Source: Symsagittifera roscoffensis (taxonomy: Eukaryota; Xenacoelomorpha; Acoela; Convolutidae). From it: a stretch of DNA of 64,000 nt. Within the stretch, counting starts at the first letter, position 1. Each line of letters opens with the position of its first letter. This document shows positions 58,436 to 64,000 of this stretch, in pieces. The stretch spans positions 63,595,290 to 63,659,289 of the forward strand of contig NC_087063.1 of the NCBI RefSeq assembly GCF_963678635.1, given 5' to 3'. The position numbers were made by a program, and so were the translations under genes. The notes beneath the pieces were generated by a model that was not told the DNA's origin, searched no databases, and saw only the letters and a list, made by a program, of their open reading frames with translations.

Positions 58436-58577
58436 TCAGCTATTTTTGGTAAAAATTATCTTCTATCCTGATTTTGAAAGAATCCATTCAGTTTAATATC
58501 GGAGATGGTTTTTCCGATCTGTTCAGATAAACTTAAATATAGAGAAAAATATTGTTTTCAGATAAAACTCTCCTGCT

Positions 58578-61500
58578 ATGGTATTTGCTAGTTGGAAAAA
58601 CTTTTGTCAGGTGGTGCAGTCGAGCAGAAATGCAGCACGAGGCTATGGAACAACAGTTGCGAAGGGAAAGGTCGGCGAACATGCTTTAAAATTGCGCGGA
58701 AGAATACCCGCTGAAAAAAATGATTACAGACTTTTTGCTGGAGCCGTTGCTGCTCTCTCATTATATGCTGCGACCAAATGGTATGCTAACTATCGAAGAG
58801 AAGAGATAGTGCGGAAAAATTACGAGCAAATAGTGAACAGCAATTACGGTTAGTTTGTTTTCACACGAACTGCCCAATCCTTATCAACATTTTATGTCAA
58901 AAAAAGTTAGTTTATTCAGGCTCTAATAATATGGGTCAAGAAACTAGTTTACATTAAAAGAAAATTATTAAAACACCTGTGTAATTTTAAATTGTTTCGA
59001 CTATTTCATCAGAACGTTTCAATGTTTTGTTTTCTTTTTTTTTCTACTTGTTTTTGTTGCTCGTTTTTACTTAGACACAATTTATAACTCTGACATACGC
59101 TTGAAAAAGATTTAATTTTTGGCTCTTATTCAATCCTCATTGGTATTTTAATGATGAAAAGCTAATTATCGCATCTTGAAATGATTTGTTTTTTATACAT
59201 TAAATCGTAATATCACCAATTCACCCATTAAGTTCGCAAAAGTACATTGAAAAGTATAATTTACCGAGTAGGGGATAGACTGCGATGTAGAAAACAGCGT
59301 AGTTTTATTCATTTTGTAAAAATATTTAATTTTCGTTTGTTTATTGTCTTAGGTCCTTGGCATGACTTTGAGAACAGACGAATGCCGAAGTTTGCCAAAA
59401 TCTTGGCTAATGATTCTCCATGTGGAGATGCGTTCAAAGACGCGTATAAGTGCTCGACTTTCGGCGAAGGCGGTTGCAGCGAACAATTTGAAGCGTTTTT
59501 GGGGTGTGTGAAAGAAAATCCGATGATAATGAGAGATATTAAGCCAGATGGAAAATACAACTGGGAGTCGAAGCTCTTCCTGCACAATCTTCTCACAGAA
59601 AAGAAACACTATGATGCACTGATTGCCTCTGTAGGTCCTGCAGAAGAAGACATGGATGATGTTTACAACAGCTATCGTGCACGAGAAATTCTTGGAGCTA
59701 ATGGTTAGTTTTTTTGCGACAACTTCTTCCCGGCATTGAAAGTTCTGTCAATAGAAAGAACTTTGATATTTGGAGTTTGCGGTCATTACGAATGATTTCT
59801 TTAAAGTTTGCATAGATCTGACAACAGATGTTGAGACAAGAAATTTCAGTCAATTTGAGACTTTTCAGTTTAATTGGAGAAAAATGGCAATTTAATTGGA
59901 CAAAAATGGCGACCCGGGCTTTTTGTGTGAGTGCCGAATGGTAGAGTAAGCGTTTAACACTAAATCAGGCGCTCTAAGCCACCCGTAAGGAATTGGAGTG
60001 AAGAGGAGCAAGTGTCCCCACTCGGCTTTGTCACCTCTGACGTTTACTTCCTTCTCATTTTTAGGCTGAATTTCATTCGGAAACTTGGCTTACTTGCCTT
60101 GTTCTGCATTCTCTTGAATATTCAGGAGCTCAATTGTCTTTATACCTAATTAAAAAATATTAATCTGCATTACAGCTAGTGAGAAGCAAGTTTCGGACTT
60201 CAAAGCCAAGTTCAGTTCTCTGCGAGACGAATTCTGGTCAGAAGTTGAGGCGCTTCACGAGGGAACCAAAACTGACTACTCCAGAGCAGATCAGCTGCTG
60301 AAACTTCTGATCAAAGACTACAGCATCCCAGAGGCAGTCTGGCTACAGGCTATGAAGGATTATGATCTGGAAGAGTTTGATGAAGCTGTCACCATGGCCA
60401 GAAGGAAGTTTGGAACCGTCCTTCGTTTTGCTGAGAGGCTAGGTACTTCCAGTTTTCCTGGCAAAATCATGTTTATTATAAAGTGAGTTTGGAAAACCTT
60501 GTATGATGAGGTTGAATTCCTGGTTCGGATATTAAATCCTGCAAAAACAACCTAATCGGAAGAAACGAAGCAGATTTCTACAGTCACGAGACACAATTTG
60601 GAGTTTTGGTTTTCAACCGATAAAATTTCTAGGTTCATGGCTGAAAATTTGGCTTATGATTGAGGTTTTTTTAATGAAATTAAGAAAGAGAGAAAAAAGA
60701 ATTGATGAAGTTGTTAGCACTCCCAAGCAAAGCTCAACAGAGAGGTCGTCTGGCAAGCCGAAGAAACCCAGTAAACAGCACAAGGAGTTTAAATTTTGTG
60801 AAAGCTGCAAATTTTAGCTAGACCCTCATATGAACAACTTTTAGCCAGTCTATCTAGTAAAATTTCAAAATTTTAAGGCCTCCATTTTTGACTGGCTGCT
60901 CCTAAAATTTGTCTAAAGGCGCTTTTGGTGTCAAAATATACTATTTTTAAAGGGCGAGTGCGTGCGCGCCGATAAAACACAATTTTTTGGTCAAAACTGT
61001 CTAAAAAGGGCCTAAAAACACCCTTTTTAACCTGTTTTTTTCTTCTAAAAAATCGTCTGCGAAATTTTTTGGCAAAAACGGGGTCTCTTAGTGATTTGGG
61101 ATAATATTGATCCTAGTCTACTGTTTTTCCTGGTCTCAAGAGATCTGTAGGAATATGAGAAATTGCGAGGTTATTGAAAGATAAACTTTATTCTATATCT
61201 TTGAATATTGGTCTGACTATTTAAGCTAATCAGGCTTTACAATAAGCCTTTAGGGACTTTGATTGGTTAGTTATTAAAAACTTTAATCAAATAGAAAGCC
61301 AGAAGTAACATACTACTTGCAACATACTACCGAAAATGTTCGTTCAATTCATTGGTTGAAAAGCAAAAAGTAGCAACTTGTCTGTCCCTTAACTATAGCA
61401 CTAAGAAGCCTAATAAGGGCAAAATAAAATAACTAGGGTCCAAATTCAGTTTTCCTAGACTCCGTTCATCATTCGAAAAATATTTCATCATTTAAGTTTC

Positions 61501-61905
61501 GTGAATTTACTTAAAGCGATCATGTTTTTCATAAATGTTTCTAACTTGTCCAAAATTTTGTGCATGAGATTTTTCGATCCGTGTTAGATGATGCGTTACT
61601 CTGTTTCAGACAAGATCAAAGAGATGCGAGACGTTGATCTCGGCGGAGTGACATGTGGGTCTCAGTTCGAGAAGATGTACGAGTGCATGGACAACAAGCG
61701 GGACCACAACGACTGTCTGGACTACATAGACGAACTGTACTTCTGCCGACAACACCACTACAAACAAGTGTTCCCCAGACCCACTCACATGGATTGTGAC
61801 GTCAGGTATACTGGAGTGGATCTGTTCCAGAAACCGAATGAGTCATTCAAAGCCGAGATCCAAAGGCCACAAGAAATTATGGGCTATCCGGGGATAGTGT
61901 TCTGA
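58578..61905 (+). CDS. Membrane-anchored protein with two twin-CX9C (CHCH) domains (4 exons)
   Basis: Exons 58578-58848, 59353-59703, 60176-60442 and 61610-61905 join in frame at three phase-1 introns to 394 residues. The N-terminus (MVFASWKNFCQVVQSSRNAA) is basic and hydroxylated like a mitochondrial presequence, followed by one hydrophobic segment (LFAGAVAALSLYAATKW, about 53-69). Domain 1 has C114-x9-C124-x7-C132-x9-C142 (PCGDAFKDAYKC ... CSEQFEAFLGC), close in style to the Mia40/CHCHD4 helical hairpin but without a visible CPC redox motif. Residues about 200-296 are helical and Cys-free. Domain 2 has C312-x9-C322-x9-C332-x9-C342 (TCGSQFEKMYEC ... CLDYIDELYFC). Twin-CX9C proteins are oxidised by Mia40 in the intermembrane space, so an inner-membrane-anchored intermembrane-space protein is likely. 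I know no family with this layout; the function is unknown. Confidence 0.85.
59904..60000 (+). other. Intronic segment with weak tRNA resemblance
   Basis: GAGTGCCGAATGGTAGAGTAAGCG resembles an A-box/D-arm, but no B-box (GGTTCRANTCC) follows at tRNA spacing. Lies in intron 2 of the twin-CX9C gene. Recorded as low-confidence SINE debris. Confidence 0.2.
60950..61095. repeat. Dispersed repeat copy in intron 3 of the twin-CX9C gene
   Basis: GGGCGAGTGCGTGCGCGCC, AAAACACAATTTTTTGGTCA, AAAACTGTCTAAAAAGGGCC and TAAAAACACCC match, with divergence, the repeat at 6985-7280. Confidence 0.5.
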
Positions 61906-62196
61906 TGAGTTGATCGTGATTGAATTAAACCCAGCTGGATTTGAAAAAATTGTATACTTTAAAATAATACGGGTCAACCTTGAGAATTTAAGAAGACTTT
62001 AATACTGGACTGTCCTTCTTAACACAATAACTGTTACTGCTTGGTAGTCGAAAAAAAAGAATTTAACTGAAGAAAACTAGTTCTTAACTTTATTGCGTTT
62101 TTCATGCCATAAAAGGGTTAAATTTTAAGAAACCAGGATATAGTTATTTAATACAGGATGAAATTGTATATTGTGTTTTTAACAAGTGGAAAATTA

Positions 62197-62721
62197 TTAC
62201 AACATGATAGACACTAAAATTAAGTTTCGAGACAAAAAGCGGGCAGAATTGAATGTACATATAAATCTGTTCATGCGACTCGCTACAGCTTCAAGTTTTC
62301 CATTCGCGGAAATTTGGCAGTACTTTCCATTAACGTTATTTTTTGTATCAAGCCCTATATGAGCTATTCTAGACAGTTGCATGCTATTATCGATGGAAAC
62401 AAATTCAGTTGAATTAGCCAATCGTTCGTAACCAATAAAAACATCGAAGTTAGGATCATTTTTGGTGTTTTCACGCTGTATAAGTGCTCGAAGTGTGTTC
62501 AGTTCTTCTAAGCTTTCGGGGTATATCATCTGGTAATAGTTTTGCGTGCAGTACAGTTTCGCATCCTCAAAAGTCTTCAGCAAATCTATGAACAGGTAGC
62601 ATCGTTGAAGGTTGTTACTCCAGTATGAAGACTCCAGTGAGTCACAGATTCTCTGGACACTGTAATCTGTTTGGGCTTCCGCATCTGCGTAAGATCTGGT
62701 TAGTTCAGGTTGTGCTATCTG
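62197..62721 (-). CDS. C-type lectin-like domain protein, terminal exon (partial gene)
   Basis: On the minus strand an acceptor (TTTTCGTTACAG) at 62722-62723 opens a frame of 174 codons to the stop at 62197. After a helical lead (QPELTRSYADAEAQTDYSVQ) it shows a C-type lectin-like layout: QRCYLFID, KTFEDAKLYC (the A-x-x-x-C helix), IGYERLAN with F-V-S-I-D in the place of the usual W-x-D, GKYCQI, and a final RFICTF. Canonical calcium-binding EPN/QPD and WND motifs are not evident, so sugar binding is uncertain. Upstream exons, including any signal peptide, lie at higher coordinates and were not identified, probably beyond the window. Confidence 0.7.
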   Translation of the reverse strand, partial: QIAQPELTRSYADAEAQTDYSVQRICDSLESSYWSNNLQRCYLFIDLLKTFEDAKLYCTQNYYQMIYPESLEELNTLRALIQRENTKNDPNFDVFIGYERLANSTEFVSIDNSMQLSRIAHIGLDTKNNVNGKYCQISANGKLEAVASRMNRFICTFNSARFLSRNLILVSIML

Positions 62722-62724
62722 CTG

Positions 62725-64000
62725 TAACGAAAATATGCATTATAAAAGATTAATTATTTAGTGTTAATGACGAAGTGAATTTTCAGTGGTCATGTTCTTG
62801 TGGTTTTTTCATAAGAAAAATTTTTTAAAAGTTTTCTGTCATCTAGATGATTGAATTGTATCGCAAGGGGCGTGAGGCTCCGCTTCACCTATGTCTAAAA
62901 ATAGTTTTTTTTTAGCAAAAAAGTTTTGTCATTGTGTTAAACAATTTTTTTTTTCATTAAGGGAAATGGTGGTTAATTTTTTTTCTCCGCCTCAGTTAGT
63001 TTTATTACCATTGCGATAATCAATGGTTTTGACATCTGGACTTTTTTCTCGTAAATAACTTTGCTTACAGGCATTCATCTCCAGCTACTGCAAAATACAT
63101 ATTTTTAACATTTAAAACATCGGTCCTTTTCGAAATTTGCTTCTTATATTGTTTGTAATTTTACCAACTTGATTTTTACCAATTTTTTCTTTTTCCGACT
63201 TTCATAACGAACGTAACGGAATATTTGTGTTCGATGTGGGTTTTTTTTTCTTCAGACAAATTTCGACTTTTTAACTAGCCATTTTTGACGGAATTTTTTT
63301 ATATGATTTGAAAGGTATTGTTGTCCTGAGCTTAAATTTGAAAAGATATTGCACTTGTGATCATTTTTGGCAAATTAATGCGGGTTTAAAGATTGCAATT
63401 TTTGCCAATTTGGGACAATTAACGCGCGATGTATTTCGCGTTATTAACTCGTAAGCGGACATTTAATCCAACTTAGAAATCGTTCTAAATTGCTTGAAGG
63501 AAGCTTATTTGCCATAATCGATTTGTTGTTAGGAGCGAAATCTCTCACTTTGTACTGATTATGGCGTGTGGGGGATGATTTTTACAAAAAAAAAATCAAA
63601 TTTAATTTTTTTTCTTCATTTTTGCTTATTACATTTAATTTTTTCTTGTTATTACTGCTCCATAGACCTTAAGATGCAGTCGGAACCTTCAGGGCTTCGC
63701 CCTGCGCCGAGCAGTCTTGTTCTTTTTTCATTTTAATAAGTTTCAGCTTTTTTTTATATCGGCTTAGTGGCCTCATGTTGCTTTGTTTGATGAGAAAACA
63801 AGCGTTTTGTGAGCAGGTGTGTGTTTTGGGGGACGGGGAGTTCAGTCTTACTGGATTTTTTTCGTCGTAAATGATTTATGCTCAGGTACGTTTTGGCTTT
63901 GTTACTGCTTGTTAAGTTTTCTTACAATGCGAGTTTCATATTTTATTGTCTGAGGGTGTTTTTTTTTATTAAACTAGCTTTATTTATTTTGATAGATCTA
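62725..64000. other. Repeat-rich right end, no gene
   Basis: Contains palindromic family A (TATCGCAAGGGGCGTGAGGC TCCGCTTCACC at 62860-62900), palindromic family B (CAGTCGGAACCTTCAGGGC TTCGCCCTG at 63677-63705), and a GTAAATAACTTTGCTTACAG segment also seen at 27.2 kb. No coding evidence; upstream exons of the lectin-like gene could lie here but none is convincing. Confidence 0.5.
63677..63722. repeat. Short palindromic repeat family B, copy 2
   Basis: CAGTCGGAACCTTCAGGGC, TTCGCCCTG, CGCCGAGCAGTCTTG. The 15 bp core CAGGGCTTCGCCCTG is a near-perfect palindrome. It matches 14640-14690 in same orientation, 49 kb away. Confidence 0.7.

Noticed and set aside
59904-60000. tRNA gene candidate
   Set aside because: Only an A-box-like segment; no B-box and no closing acceptor stem.

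Overview
This window reads as nuclear DNA of a multicellular animal. Genes are split by GT-AG introns of about 130 to 2,600 bp, the DNA is strongly AT-rich with long homopolymer runs, and the gene content is metazoan: 5-aminolevulinate synthase with heme regulatory motifs, the tRNA m1G37 methyltransferase TRMT5, twin-CX9C mitochondrial proteins and a C-type lectin-like domain. The mobile elements fit too: a CR1-like LINE with a PHD finger, a FLYWCH/MULE DNA transposon, a Helitron/Pif1 relic and a Ty3-like pol relic. I cannot name the phylum. There is no rRNA gene, CRISPR array or bacterial operon.

Layout. 1-570: 3' end of an unrecognised gene. 0.6-3.2 kb: non-coding, with hairpins and short tandem repeats. 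3.2-3.8 kb: dead LINE reverse transcriptase. 4.2-5.3 kb: tandem repeat, then a minus-strand cysteine-rich 16-residue-repeat protein. 6.1-7.7 kb: degraded repeats. 7.7-10.7 kb: a composite of direct repeats, a ~168 bp satellite in a 504 bp higher-order repeat, an intact 17-residue-repeat ORF and a broken Pif1-type helicase; I read it as a decayed Helitron-like locus. 11.5-18.6 kb: a complete 7-exon ALAS gene. 18.6-25.2 kb: copies of one dispersed repeat family, all in the same orientation, plus short palindromic repeats. 25.3-26.8 kb: a two-exon TRMT5 gene. 26.8-29.5 kb: non-coding. 29.5-41.3 kb: five diverged tandem copies of a 2.0-2.8 kb unit carrying relics of reading frames. 45.3-47.5 kb: dead Ty3-like pol. 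49.9-50.5 kb: a diverged duplication. 50.6-56.6 kb: a minus-strand LINE split by a 2.2 kb MULE with an 8 bp target-site duplication. 56.6-56.9 kb: monomer repeats at the LINE 5' end. 57.4-58.4 kb: two unrecognised minus-strand coding exons. 58.6-61.9 kb: a four-exon gene for an unusual membrane-anchored protein with two twin-CX9C domains. 62.2-62.7 kb: last exon of a minus-strand C-type lectin-like gene. 62.7-64 kb: repeats.

The recognisable host genes are housekeeping and mostly mitochondrial: ALAS makes the first heme precursor in the matrix, TRMT5 methylates tRNA, and the twin-CX9C protein probably sits in the intermembrane space. They are separate single-gene transcription units, not a pathway cluster. 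The most novel-looking items are the double twin-CX9C protein, the Cys-rich repeat protein, the 17-residue-repeat ORF inside its satellite, and the 2.0-2.8 kb tandem array.
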